A stretch of DNA of 64,000 bases from Anaerotruncus sp. G3(2012) (GCF_000403395.2 NZ_KE159659.1:1-64000), one strand, 5' to 3'; shown: positions 1 to 7,398, counted from the stretch's first letter. Made by a program: numbers and translations. The notes: generated by a model from the letters alone, not told the origin.

Positions 1-1
1 G

Positions 2-886
2 GTGCAGCCCTATCAAATATCCTGTCGGAATGGATCCGGCTGGGGAGACCTGAAAAAGCAAATTTCGGCGTTCCTTGCGGCGAAGCGGATTGATGGATTA
101 TCGGCCAGGACGATTGAAAACTACCGGTACACATTGGGAGTTTTTGCGGGACAGGTAGACCGAGCGGTGACCAAGATCACAGTGGACGATCTGCGGAAGT
201 ACATCTCCTATCTGTCCGAGACACGCGGCCTCCGGGATGGAAGCCTGCTGACCCACATCAATACCCTGCGCAGCTTCTTCAGCTGGCTGACAGTTGAAGG
301 CGTCATTCGTAGAAATCCTATGCTCAAGATCAAGTCCCCCAGACTGGATCGCACCCGGTCGCGGCACGCATTGTCCCAGGAGCAGCTGGAACGGCTGCGG
401 GATGCCTGCAAAACCTATAAAGAGCGGGCGCTGGTAGAGTTCCTTGTGTCTTCTGGATGCCGCTTGAGCGAGGTGTCCGGAATCCGGATGGAGGATGTCA
501 ACTGGCGGGATCGGAGCGTAGTCGTGCATGGCAAGGGCAACAAGAGCCGCAAGGTCTATTTCAGTGTCAGGGCCAAGCTGATGCTGGAGGAGTATATCGC
601 CCGGCGCAAGGGTGGGGATGCCTTGTTTGTAAGCGTCAAGACACCGTACCCAGCCATGCAGCCGCGGGCAATCCAACGAGTGCTGGGATTGATCGGAGAT
701 CGGGTGGGGCTGCATGTGCATCCGCACCTGCTGCGTCACACCTTCGCGACGCTGGCGCTTGCCGGAGGCATGGACATCACAGTGATCCAGCGGCTTTTGG
801 GCCATGAGGACACCAAGACAACCCTCATCTATGCGGAGCTGTCACAACGGACGATCCAGTATGAGTACGAACGGATTATAGCGTAA
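2..886 (+). CDS. Tyrosine recombinase/integrase (XerC/D-like), 5' end uncertain
   Basis: Site-specific DNA strand exchange by a phage-type or Xer-like tyrosine recombinase. Counting from the GTG at base 2, residues about 15-105 form the SAM-like core-binding domain and 125-285 the catalytic domain. The catalytic set is complete: Arg154 (SGCRLSE), Lys178 (GKGNKSRK), His242 and Arg245 (HLLRH), His268 (LLGHED) and nucleophile Tyr277 (IYAEL). The GTG lies at the very edge of the window and no ribosome site can be seen, so the true start may be upstream. It precedes a holin/endolysin cassette on the same strand. The family is certain. Whether it integrates a prophage or resolves multimers is inferred from context only. 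Confidence 0.9.
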   Translation: MQPYQISCRNGSGWGDLKKQISAFLAAKRIDGLSARTIENYRYTLGVFAGQVDRAVTKITVDDLRKYISYLSETRGLRDGSLLTHINTLRSFFSWLTVEGVIRRNPMLKIKSPRLDRTRSRHALSQEQLERLRDACKTYKERALVEFLVSSGCRLSEVSGIRMEDVNWRDRSVVVHGKGNKSRKVYFSVRAKLMLEEYIARRKGGDALFVSVKTPYPAMQPRAIQRVLGLIGDRVGLHVHPHLLRHTFATLALAGGMDITVIQRLLGHEDTKTTLIYAELSQRTIQYEYERIIA

Positions 887-989
887 ATCAGCTGAAGCAA
901 AAAAGTTCCCAGAGATGTGCAACAAAACCGCACATCTCCGGGGATCAGGCGGAGTAAATGAAAGGACTTTTACGAAAGGGGTGGTAAAC

Positions 990-1322
990 GTGGACACATC
1001 AGTAATCTCGCGGGCCGAGCACGATGAGTTTTGCAGGAGGCTGGAGGCGGAACACAAGCGTCTGGCCGCAGAGGACAACCGGCAGAATCATCGGATCGAC
1101 ACGCTGGAAGAGAAGGTGGAGCAGATCGGCGCGCTGGTTACATCGGTGGAAAAGCTGGCCCTGAACATGGAGATCATGGCCAACGAGCTGAAGCAGCAGG
1201 GGGAACGGCTGGAAAGCCTGGAAGCACGCGACGGGGAAAACTGGCGTAAGGCGGTCGGGCATATCGTCACTGTCGTGATCGGAGCCATGATCGGCTTTAT
1301 CTGCACCAGGATCGGATTGTGA
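990..1322 (+). CDS. Phage lysis-associated coiled-coil membrane protein (XhlA-like)
   Basis: Small protein of 110 residues with a long charged heptad-type helix (about residues 8-85) and one C-terminal membrane helix (VGHIVTVVIGAMIGFI). This is the layout of XhlA/hemolysin-type proteins found beside holins in phages of Gram-positive bacteria. The GTG at 990 was chosen because GAAAGGGG ends about 8 bases before it; an in-frame GTG at 981 and an ATG at 915 lie too close to or ahead of that site. It sits 13 bases before the holin gene. A role in phage lysis is inferred from architecture and neighbours, not from catalytic motifs. Confidence 0.65.
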   Translation: MDTSVISRAEHDEFCRRLEAEHKRLAAEDNRQNHRIDTLEEKVEQIGALVTSVEKLALNMEIMANELKQQGERLESLEARDGENWRKAVGHIVTVVIGAMIGFICTRIGL

Positions 1323-1335
1323 GAAGGAGGTAAAG

Positions 1336-1698
1336 ATGAATTACCAAGAGTTTGTACGTATTGTGATCTATCTTTGTGCGCTGATCTTCGGGGGTCTTGC
1401 TCTGTGGTATCGGGGCAATGCCAAGGTCAGCGGACGGGTGGCGGCGTTGATCCGGCGGGCCGAGGAGCTGTATAGTGACCTGACCAATGCGGGTGGCGTT
1501 AAGTTTGAGTGGGTTGTCGGTCAACTCTATAGCCTGCTGCCACTTGCAATCAGGCCGTTTGTGCCGCGCAGTCTGATCGAACAGATTGTACAGACCACCT
1601 TTGACGCGATTGAGGGATATGCCAAGATGCAGTTGGACAGGCTGACGGGCAGCAGTCAAGAGATGGGGCAGGGCAAGGACTGTGAGGTATTGAGATGA
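1336..1698 (+). CDS. Phage holin, LLH-type
   Basis: Protein of 120 residues with one strong N-terminal membrane helix (about residues 9-26) followed by an amphipathic cytoplasmic domain containing RRAEELY, KFEWVV and LIEQIVQTTFDAIEGY segments, the pattern of LLH-family phage holins. Holins permeabilise the membrane and let the endolysin reach the wall. A good AAGGAGG site precedes the ATG. The stop overlaps the start of the endolysin gene by 4 bases (ATGA), so the two are translationally coupled. Family assignment is by recalled pattern, not a search. Confidence 0.7.
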   Translation: MNYQEFVRIVIYLCALIFGGLALWYRGNAKVSGRVAALIRRAEELYSDLTNAGGVKFEWVVGQLYSLLPLAIRPFVPRSLIEQIVQTTFDAIEGYAKMQLDRLTGSSQEMGQGKDCEVLR

Positions 1699-2402
1699 GC
1701 CAGAGACTGACACTGCCGTTTAAGGCCATGCGGATCACAGCTGGATATAAACATCCGCAATATCTCAAAGAGTGGGGCTGGCCCCATTATGGCGTGGACT
1801 GCTACGATCCCAATACCCATGATGTACTCGCTCTGGGAGATGGTGAGGTGATCGCCGCTGGACAGGACGGTCCGACATTGACCGGCAATCTTTCCCGGTT
1901 GGGTATGGTGACAGTGATCGTCTACCGGGATGTGCTCTGCAACGACGGCAAGGTGCGGGATCTGACCGCCCGCACCTACCATCATGCGAGCGTCGCGGTC
2001 AGGGCAGGAGACAAGGTACGCCACGGTCAGGTGATTGCCCAGTATGGCAACACTGGAGCCAACAGCAGCGGCCCACACCTGCACATTGAGCTGGATACCG
2101 ACACCAAGTATCCGACCCTTGCGCCCGGCGTGTCGGTAACGGCCAACAACCGGATCATCAATACCAAGACCGAGTATGCCAGGGCGGGAGGGCTGTCCGA
2201 CAGCACGATCAATCCGGCCAAGGTCTGGTTTATTGGAGATGGGCAGAGTATCGCCGGAGCAGCGGGGAGCTGGTGTGCCCAGAGCGATCTGGTCGTACCT
2301 GAACTGCCCGCAGAGACGTCGGATCAGCCGGATTATAAGGCGAGATATGAGGCGCTGTGCGCAGAAATTATGGCTCTGGCCGCGAAGTATAAAGAGGAAT
2401 AA
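1695..2402 (+). CDS. M23-family (LytM) peptidoglycan endopeptidase, phage endolysin
   Basis: Zinc metallopeptidase cutting peptide cross-bridges of peptidoglycan; 235 residues with no signal peptide, as expected for a holin-dependent endolysin. The M23 zinc ligands are visible: HYGVD near residue 32, and GPHLHIEL near residue 130, after the usual VRAGDKVRHGQVIAQYGNTG turn. The C-terminal 70 residues carry no recognised binding domain; the tail from about residue 205 is a short charged helix. It overlaps the holin stop by 4 bases and is followed by a terminator. Confidence 0.88.
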   Translation: MSQRLTLPFKAMRITAGYKHPQYLKEWGWPHYGVDCYDPNTHDVLALGDGEVIAAGQDGPTLTGNLSRLGMVTVIVYRDVLCNDGKVRDLTARTYHHASVAVRAGDKVRHGQVIAQYGNTGANSSGPHLHIELDTDTKYPTLAPGVSVTANNRIINTKTEYARAGGLSDSTINPAKVWFIGDGQSIAGAAGSWCAQSDLVVPELPAETSDQPDYKARYEALCAEIMALAAKYKEE

Positions 2403-2411
2403 ATGCGAAAG

Positions 2412-2470
2412 AACGCCCCTGGGGTGGATGTATCTTCAATAGAAGGTTCCGCTTCAAGGGCGTTTTTATT
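2412..2470 (+). terminator. Probable terminator of the lysis cassette
   Basis: A 7-bp inverted repeat, AACGCCC (2412-2418) and GGGCGTT (2458-2464), is followed by a T-rich run (TTTTTATTT). The loop is long (39 bases), so efficiency is uncertain. Confidence 0.5.
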
Positions 2471-2500
2471 TATGAGATTTTATCGCATATAGAACATACC

Positions 2501-2734
2501 TTATTCGATTGTTCCATCCTTCTCCTGAAGCGTCAGAAAGTATTCCATAGGCTTTTGAAACTCCTGGCTGATTTTATAGAGAAGAGGAGCAGAAATGGAA
2601 GTATCCCCGCTTTTCAGATTTCGTATATGGCGCGTGGAGATATCCAGGTGTTCTGCAAGCTGTTCCTGCTTCAGATCCGATTCCCTGATTGCATTATCGA
2701 ATTTTTCATGATCGAGTAATGCGACTTTTGCCAT
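2501..2734 (-). CDS. XRE-family helix-turn-helix regulator
   Basis: Protein of 77 residues that is almost entirely a Cro/CI-type HTH domain: LKQEQLAEHLDISTRHIRNL (about residues 21-40) spans helices 2 and 3, and the rest forms the typical five-helix bundle. It has no cleavage or dimerisation domain, so it is the short repressor type. An AGGAGGG site lies 7 bases ahead of the ATG on the minus strand. It faces away from an inverted repeat at 2754-2803 and a tiny plus-strand reading frame, the usual layout of a phage immunity switch. Phage control is an inference. Confidence 0.85.
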   Translation of the reverse strand: MAKVALLDHEKFDNAIRESDLKQEQLAEHLDISTRHIRNLKSGDTSISAPLLYKISQEFQKPMEYFLTLQEKDGTIE

Positions 2735-2753
2735 GATGTAACCCTCCTGTTTA

Positions 2754-2803
2754 GATTATAGATTTGCAGCGGATAGAGTGTCGTTCATCCACTCTCTATA
2801 ATC
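2754..2803. promoter_or_regulatory. Candidate operator/promoter region upstream of the XRE gene
   Basis: Interrupted inverted repeat: GATTATAG (2754-2761) pairs with CTATAATC (2796-2803), and inside it AGAGTG (2775-2780) pairs with CACTCT (2790-2795). Each outer arm contains a TATAAT-like box, one per strand, so it could hold divergent promoters with an operator between them. No good -35 is visible for either. Confidence 0.4.
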
Positions 2804-2827
2804 AAAATAAAGGAGATTAACTGCAAT

Positions 2828-2854
2828 ATGAAGGAAATCGACTTCCGATTGTAA
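2828..2854 (+). other. Tiny 8-codon reading frame with ribosome site
   Basis: ATG to TAA encoding MKEIDFRL, preceded by AAAGGAG 12 bases upstream and by the dyad region at 2754-2803. It may be a leader peptide or the stub of a gene once divergent from the XRE regulator. Too short to judge by coding signal. Confidence 0.25.
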
Positions 2855-2880
2855 AATTTTGTAGTTTTTTTGTGGAATTT

Positions 2881-2916
2881 AGGGGTAACTCATGGTATAT
2901 ACCATGAGTTACCCCT
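2881..2916. repeat. 36-bp perfect palindrome
   Basis: AGGGGTAACTCATGGTAT is followed directly by its exact reverse complement, with 18-bp arms and no spacer. A T-rich stretch (TTGTTTGT) follows on the plus strand, so it can act as a terminator. Perfect symmetry without a loop also fits a protein-binding or recombination site. Confidence 0.85.
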
Positions 2917-2944
2917 TGTTTGTATCATAAATTTAATTAATGCC

Positions 2945-2977
2945 AAAAGAGCAGACTGTAAAACAGTCTGCTCTTTT
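2945..2977. terminator. Bidirectional intrinsic terminator
   Basis: 15-bp arms AAAAGAGCAGACTGT (2945-2959) and its complement (2963-2977) with a 3-base loop. The A and T ends make it usable on both strands. On the minus strand it would stop the tRNA-Ser transcript. Confidence 0.85.
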
Positions 2978-3061
2978 CATAACTAAACTTATCGTTTAAT
3001 TATGCACCCAAATAACCCATCAACAAAAATAAAGCAAGGTATATTCGGATATAAAGTGTAA

Positions 3062-3150
3062 TGGCGGAGCGGGTGGGATTCGAACCCACGGTACCCGAAG
3101 GTACAACTGATTTCGAGTCAGTCCCGTTATGACCACTTCGATACCGCTCC
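3062..3150 (-). tRNA. tRNA-Ser(CGA)
   Basis: Reading the minus strand, the acceptor stem GGAGCGG pairs with CCGCTCC. The discriminator G and an encoded CCA follow. The anticodon loop is CTCGAAA, giving anticodon CGA (codon UCG). A long variable arm (TGTACCTTCGGGTACC region) and the T arm GTGGG-TTCGAAT-CCCAC are present, as expected for class II tRNA-Ser; total 89 nt. It lies next to prophage-type genes, and tRNA genes often serve as attachment sites, but no duplicated 3' end was found within the window. Confidence 0.95.
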
Positions 3151-3210
3151 ATATAAAATTTGTCCTTTAGAAAATCATAAACAAAAATGATAACCTCATG
3201 ACAGTAAAAA

Positions 3211-3239
3211 ATTATAGCATATAAGCCGCAGGAAGTCAA
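3211..3239 (-). promoter_or_regulatory. Promoter of tRNA-Ser
   Basis: Minus-strand TTGACT (3239-3234), 17-bp spacer, TATAAT (3216-3211): a near-consensus sigma-A promoter about 60 bases ahead of the tRNA. Confidence 0.8.
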
Positions 3240-3299
3240 TGGGATTGTGTAATTTTTCACTATAAAATTTCCAGTGTGCATCTGCGGATTTTCAGGGTG

Positions 3300-3328
3300 T
3301 TGTGCAGGAAACAGATTTATGGTATAAT
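3300..3328 (+). promoter_or_regulatory. Promoter of ddh
   Basis: TTGTGC (3300-3305), 17-bp spacer, perfect TATAAT (3323-3328). It predicts a 5' leader of roughly 150 nt before ddh. The same -35 and spacing recur at 24646-24674. Confidence 0.75.
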
Positions 3329-3334
3329 AATTGC

Positions 3335-3487
3335 AAAACAGCTACCATACCAGAGCTATGGCTAGGACGATGCGCAGGCAGGGCCTGCTCCTGTCCCAAC
3401 GGATTAAGCTGATCTGGCGGTCATATCCGTATGACAAATGGTTGCAGGGCCTGTTGTTTCAATCATTTCAGTAAGGGGGAAATTCGG
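3335..3487 (+). other. Long hairpin-rich leader of ddh mRNA
   Basis: About 150 transcribed bases before the ddh start contain three compact hairpins in order: CCATA/TATGG (3345-3361), GCAGGC-AGG-GCCTGC (3374-3388) and GTCATA-TCCG-TATGAC (3420-3435). None is followed by a T-run. The layout is not one I recognise as the lysine riboswitch. It may be a regulatory leader or merely a structured 5' UTR. Confidence 0.4.
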
Positions 3488-4477
3488 ATGGATCAGAAGA
3501 TAAGGGTAGGTATTGTAGGTTACGGAAATCTGGGGCGCGGAGTTGAACTTGCGCTTGGTCAGCAGCCAGATATGGAACTTGCCGCGGTTTTCACCAGACG
3601 CAATCCGGACAAACTGCAGATACAGTCGAAGGGTGTACCAGTGAAAAATGTAAGTGAAGTAGCCGCGATGAAGGGCGAGATTGATGTAATGATTCTATGT
3701 GGTGGATCGGCGACCGATCTGCCCGAGATGGGGCCGCAGTTTGCAAGGCTTTTCAATACGATCGACAGTTTTGACACCCATGCAAAAATCCCAGCATATT
3801 TTGCATCGGTCGATGAAGCTGCGAAAGCAGGGGGGACGCTCTCGATTATCTCGGTGGGCTGGGATCCGGGACTGTTTTCGATCAATCGCATTTTCGGTGA
3901 ATCAGTTCTTCCGGAAGGAGGAACCTATACTTTCTGGGGACGCGGCGTAAGCCAGGGACATTCGGATGCAATCCGGCGGATTCCAGGGGTAAAAAACGCG
4001 ATCCAATACACCGTCCCGATTCAGGAGGCAGTAGAGGCGGTACGCACAGGCTCCTGTCCTGAGTTGGCTACCCGGCAGAAGCATCAGCGGGAATGCTATG
4101 TTGTTGCGGAGGAAGGTGCGGATCAGGCTGTTATCGAGCAGTCAATCAAGACGATGCCCAATTATTTCTCCGACTATGATACAACTGTACATTTTGTCAC
4201 CGAGGAGACATTGAAAGCGGAGCATAACAAGATGCCGCATGGTGGTTTTGTGATTCGCAGCGGAAAAACAGGGAAATCAGATAACCGGCATATCATTGAA
4301 TATGCGCTGACTCTCGACTCGAACCCCGAGTTCACTTCAAGCGTGCTGGTCTGTTACGCACGTGCTGCCTATCGGCTGTCCAGCAGAGGCGAGACCGGTG
4401 CCAGATCGGTATTCGACATTGCACCTGCTCTGCTTTCCCCCAAGACAGGGGAACAGCTCCGGGCAGAACTGTTGTAA
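3488..4477 (+). CDS. ddh: meso-Diaminopimelate D-dehydrogenase
   Basis: Cytoplasmic NADPH enzyme that converts tetrahydrodipicolinate and ammonia directly to meso-diaminopimelate, a one-step bypass to lysine and peptidoglycan precursor. The 329 residues match the family length. The N-terminal Rossmann motif GIVGYGNLGRG starts near residue 8. The family segments DVMILCGGSATDLPE, NTIDSFDTHAKIP, ISVGWDPGLFSINR, FWGRGVSQGHSDAIR and NKMPHGGFVIRSGKTG are all present. The ATG at 3488 was chosen over an upstream in-frame ATG because AAGGGGGAA precedes it at good distance. It is a single-gene unit with its own promoter, long leader and a downstream hairpin. Confidence 0.95.
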   Translation: MDQKIRVGIVGYGNLGRGVELALGQQPDMELAAVFTRRNPDKLQIQSKGVPVKNVSEVAAMKGEIDVMILCGGSATDLPEMGPQFARLFNTIDSFDTHAKIPAYFASVDEAAKAGGTLSIISVGWDPGLFSINRIFGESVLPEGGTYTFWGRGVSQGHSDAIRRIPGVKNAIQYTVPIQEAVEAVRTGSCPELATRQKHQRECYVVAEEGADQAVIEQSIKTMPNYFSDYDTTVHFVTEETLKAEHNKMPHGGFVIRSGKTGKSDNRHIIEYALTLDSNPEFTSSVLVCYARAAYRLSSRGETGARSVFDIAPALLSPKTGEQLRAELL

Positions 4478-4492
4478 TATCTCTGCCTGCAA

Positions 4493-4527
4493 AACTCCCG
4501 CAGCTTGTTAATAGTCCTGCGGGAGTT
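4493..4527 (+). terminator. Hairpin after ddh
   Basis: Perfect 11-bp arms AACTCCCGCAG (4493-4503) and CTGCGGGAGTT (4517-4527) with a 13-base loop, just after the ddh stop. The tail is only weakly T-rich, so termination may be partial. Confidence 0.6.
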
Positions 4528-4562
4528 CCTGTATCTGTAAGCGGTTGGGGCGGTGTTTTTAC

Positions 4563-4591
4563 TTGCAAACAGTAGGAAATACAGGTATCAC
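4563..4591 (+). promoter_or_regulatory. Weak promoter candidate for the pyruvate-kinase-like gene
   Basis: TTGCAA (4563-4568), 17-bp spacer, TATCAC (4586-4591), placed 34 bases ahead of the TTG start. The -10 box is poor. Confidence 0.35.
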
Positions 4592-4625
4592 AAAACAAGG
4601 AGTTTTTCGGAAAGGTGGTTGAGAA

Positions 4626-5627
4626 TTGGAATATTATGGGACATTGGGTCCATCCTGCCAAGATTCCAAACTTCTGTCCGCTCTTTTCCGGGAAGGGATG
4701 ACAGGTGTACGTCTGAATCTTTCGCACATGGGTTTGGAAGGGTGTGCCGAATGGCTGGAGCATCTAAGACAGGCAGCGCGGGAAATCACCATCCAACCAC
4801 AGCTTTTGATTGACCTCCAGGGCCCTGAGCTGCGGATTGGAGCGTTGGACATGCCAGTTATGCTGCAAGAGGGGGAATCACTTCTTCTTGGTGAAGGAGG
4901 GGTGCCGGTCCCAGAGCTGCTGTCCCATGCACTCATCCCCGGATCAGAGCTGCTTTTGGATGACGGAATCATACGGCTGCGGACGGTATGCTGCACAGGA
5001 AATACAATCACCTGCACTGTATTGAGAGGAGGGGTTCTGCGTTCCCGCAAGAGTATTGCTGTGCCAGGAATGCAGCTGCATCCGCCTACTCTGACCAGTT
5101 CGGACTACCAGAATCTGAAATTGGCGAAGCAGTGCGGAGTAACCGGTGTTATGCTCCCATTTGTGCGCGGTCCAGAGGATCTATGCACGTTACGTCAGGC
5201 GTTGCAAGCAGTCGGTGCGCCGGAAATTCAGGTTTTTGCCAAGCTGGAAAACCGGGCTGGACTGGCACGTCTATCTGAGCTGCTGCCTTATGCGGACCAG
5301 ATCGTGATTGCGCGTGGAGACTTGGGAAACGACATGCCGCTCTGGGAGCTGCCGGCGGCACAGAAGGAGGCCGCAGTAGCCTGCCGGAAGGAAAACAAGT
5401 CATTCATGGTCGTGACCCAGCTTCTGCATTCGATGCACCATGCCGCAGTTCCAACCCGGGCCGAGGTTTTGGATATCTTTAATGCCGTTTTGGACGGGGC
5501 TTCCTCGCTGATGTTGACTGGAGAGACTGCGGTGGGGCAATATCCTGTAGAAGCGATGCGGTATCTGGTGCAGACAGCAGAACAGGCACTGGTCTATCTG
5601 GAACGAGAGAAAGGGGAAAAAGCATGA
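4626..5627 (+). CDS. Short pyruvate-kinase-like protein (catalytic barrel only)
   Basis: Related to pyruvate kinase, which transfers phosphate from phosphoenolpyruvate to ADP. Visible family motifs: GTLGPS at the N-terminus, R29-L-N31-L-S33-H34, DLQGPELR (63-70), catalytic Lys206 and metal ligand Glu208 in FAKLENRAGL, metal ligand Asp232 in ARGDLG, TQLLHSM, and the PTRAEV...NAVLDGASSLMLTGETA stretch. It has 333 residues against about 470-590 for normal enzymes: the C-terminal allosteric domain is missing and the B domain is reduced. The TTG start follows AAAGGTGG at good spacing. It overlaps the next gene by 4 bases. Either a minimal active enzyme or a paralog with another substrate; catalytic residues argue against a dead copy. 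Confidence 0.8.
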   Translation: MEYYGTLGPSCQDSKLLSALFREGMTGVRLNLSHMGLEGCAEWLEHLRQAAREITIQPQLLIDLQGPELRIGALDMPVMLQEGESLLLGEGGVPVPELLSHALIPGSELLLDDGIIRLRTVCCTGNTITCTVLRGGVLRSRKSIAVPGMQLHPPTLTSSDYQNLKLAKQCGVTGVMLPFVRGPEDLCTLRQALQAVGAPEIQVFAKLENRAGLARLSELLPYADQIVIARGDLGNDMPLWELPAAQKEAAVACRKENKSFMVVTQLLHSMHHAAVPTRAEVLDIFNAVLDGASSLMLTGETAVGQYPVEAMRYLVQTAEQALVYLEREKGEKA

Positions 5628-6109
5628 CCGAAACAGAACAGAAAACAGAGGTACAGCAGCAAGAAGAGGAACGCCCGTCAGAGTGGTCCGAGTTGACAGG
5701 ACTGCTTCGCCAGATGCAGGAGGACGCAGCAGAACAGAAAAAATATGCCCGCAGGCAGTACAGGTTGATGCAGGTCTGTACCGGAATTTTTGGTTGTCTG
5801 CTGGCGGTTGTGTTGGCGGCGGGTCTGGTGCTTTATCCTAAAATAAACGCATTGATGGGACAGTCGGAGGCGGTACTGACAAACCTGCAAAGTGCAACCT
5901 CGGATATTGCACAGCTCGATTACGCTGGAACGCTCGGAAAAGTTGACAGTCTGCTTGAAAAAGGGGAGGATGGGGTCGCCGAGATGCTGGAAAGCGTAAA
6001 GCATGCGCTGGAAATTCTGGAAAGCATTGATATTCAAAAGCTGAATACCGCGATCAATGATCTGCAAACCGCAATTTCCCCTATTGCGAATCTTTTTGGA
6101 AGAAAATAA
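5624..6109 (+). CDS. Unknown single-pass membrane protein
   Basis: 161 residues. A charged, Glu/Gln-rich cytoplasmic N-terminus (1-50) contains a short coiled coil. One membrane helix follows (about 52-71, CTGIFGCLLAVVLAAGLVLY), then a mostly helical outer region with spaced leucines and a short RK C-terminus. There is no signal peptidase site and no recognised domain. The start overlaps the pyruvate-kinase-like stop (ATGA), so both are co-translated. The pairing suggests a common unit, but no function can be assigned. Confidence 0.75.
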   Translation: MTETEQKTEVQQQEEERPSEWSELTGLLRQMQEDAAEQKKYARRQYRLMQVCTGIFGCLLAVVLAAGLVLYPKINALMGQSEAVLTNLQSATSDIAQLDYAGTLGKVDSLLEKGEDGVAEMLESVKHALEILESIDIQKLNTAINDLQTAISPIANLFGRK

Positions 6110-6126
6110 GCCCACATATGGCACAG

Positions 6127-6164
6127 AAAAAAAGACCTCCCGATAACACGGGAGGTCTTTTTTT
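6127..6164. terminator. Bidirectional terminator between convergent units
   Basis: GACCTCCCG (6134-6142) and CGGGAGGTC (6149-6157), flanked by 7 A on the left and 7 T on the right, so it works for the plus-strand unit and for prs on the minus strand. Confidence 0.92.
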
Positions 6165-6166
6165 GA

Positions 6167-7318
6167 TCAGCGTCTTGCAAGCAGGTCTTTGATCTTTTCC
6201 AACGGATCGAGGATTTTACTGATGGACATTTCCTGATTGATCGCAGCGATAAAGTATGCAATATATTTGGAAACATCTACCTCATAGAACCACTCACGCT
6301 GCCGAAGCGCATCGGTGCGGTAGGTGAGATTGGTACCGAGCACACCCGAGATAATGCCATCACGATAGGCCTTATCGAATGCATCCACCCCATTCGTAAA
6401 GATCGCATAGGTAGAATAGGCGAAAATACGGCGGGCCTTGCGTTTTTTTAGCTCATATGCAATGTCGAGCATCGACTCACCCGAAGAGATGATGTCATCT
6501 GCAATAAAGATGTCTTTGCCCTCTACCGAGTCGCCAAGGTATTCATGCGCTACAATCGGATTGCGTCCATTGATGATGCGGGAATAATCGCGGCGTTTAT
6601 AGAACATCCCAAGGTCCACGCCGAGGACAGAAGCATAGTACATATTACGCTGCATGGCGCCTTCGTCCGGGCTTACCACCATGAAATGACCCCGGTCAAT
6701 CTGAAGGTCGCTGGCTGAACGGAGCAGTGTCTTGAGCACCTGATAAGAAGGGATCACGTTGTCAAAGCCCATGAGCGGGACTGCGTTCTGAACGCGGGGG
6801 TCGTGCGCATCAAAGGTGATAACGTTGGAAACACCCATATTTTGCAGCTCCTGCAACGCAAACGCACAGTCGAGGGACTCACGATAGCTGCGGCGGTGCT
6901 GGCGGCTGCCGTAAAGGATCGGCATAATCACCGTAATCCGATGTGCTTTACCACTCGCAGCCTGAATCAGGCGTTTGAGATCCTGGAAATGGTCGTCCGG
7001 GGACATATGGTTTTGCACCCCGAACATCTTATAGGTGCAGCTATAGTTCCCAGTATCTACAAGAAAGAAGAGGTCATCGCCGCGGACGGTCGACTTGATA
7101 ATGCCTTTTCCATCCCCGGAAGAGAAACGGGGACATTCGCTCTCGACAATAAAGGAATCATAATCCATGCCGGCGTCTGTAGCCCAACGAATGAGATGCT
7201 TATTGATCTTTTTTCCAAGTTCCTGTGCGCTTTCAGTGACAATCAGCCCCAGCTTTGCAACGTAGCTTTCATCAAAAAAAATCTCTTTCTCATCAAAATT
7301 TGCCATAGGATGTGACAT
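6167..7318 (-). CDS. prs: Ribose-phosphate pyrophosphokinase (long form)
   Basis: Makes PRPP from ribose 5-phosphate and ATP for nucleotide, His, Trp and NAD synthesis. The PRPP-binding loop DIFIADDIISSGESMLD lies near residue 280. The metal/ATP segment reads FDAHDPRVQNAVPLMGFDN instead of the usual DLHAxQIQGFF. The 383 residues exceed the usual 310-320; the extra length is N-terminal and in the first domain, as in a divergent long group known from Clostridia and Bacteroidetes (from memory). The start at 7318 has AAAGAGG 8 bases ahead. It has its own promoter and a hairpin leader. Confidence 0.9.
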   Translation of the reverse strand: MSHPMANFDEKEIFFDESYVAKLGLIVTESAQELGKKINKHLIRWATDAGMDYDSFIVESECPRFSSGDGKGIIKSTVRGDDLFFLVDTGNYSCTYKMFGVQNHMSPDDHFQDLKRLIQAASGKAHRITVIMPILYGSRQHRRSYRESLDCAFALQELQNMGVSNVITFDAHDPRVQNAVPLMGFDNVIPSYQVLKTLLRSASDLQIDRGHFMVVSPDEGAMQRNMYYASVLGVDLGMFYKRRDYSRIINGRNPIVAHEYLGDSVEGKDIFIADDIISSGESMLDIAYELKKRKARRIFAYSTYAIFTNGVDAFDKAYRDGIISGVLGTNLTYRTDALRQREWFYEVDVSKYIAYFIAAINQEMSISKILDPLEKIKDLLARR

Positions 7319-7368
7319 TGACGATACCTCTTTCTTTTTGGTTTCTCCGGCGCCTGCGTTTTGATCCG

Positions 7369-7398
7369 CCGTCCTCTGTTTGCCGAAGCAGAGGACGG
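7369..7398 (-). repeat. Hairpin in the prs leader
   Basis: 10-bp arms CCGTCCTCTG and CAGAGGACGG with a 10-base loop, between the prs promoter and start. No T-run follows on the minus strand, so it is not a simple terminator; it may stabilise or control the mRNA. Confidence 0.6.

Noticed and set aside
2-3150. tRNA-Ser as proven phage attachment site
   Set aside because: No second copy of the tRNA 3' end was found in the window.
3335-3487. Lysine riboswitch before ddh
   Set aside because: The length is close, but I could not match the conserved lysine aptamer elements; kept only as an unassigned structured leader.
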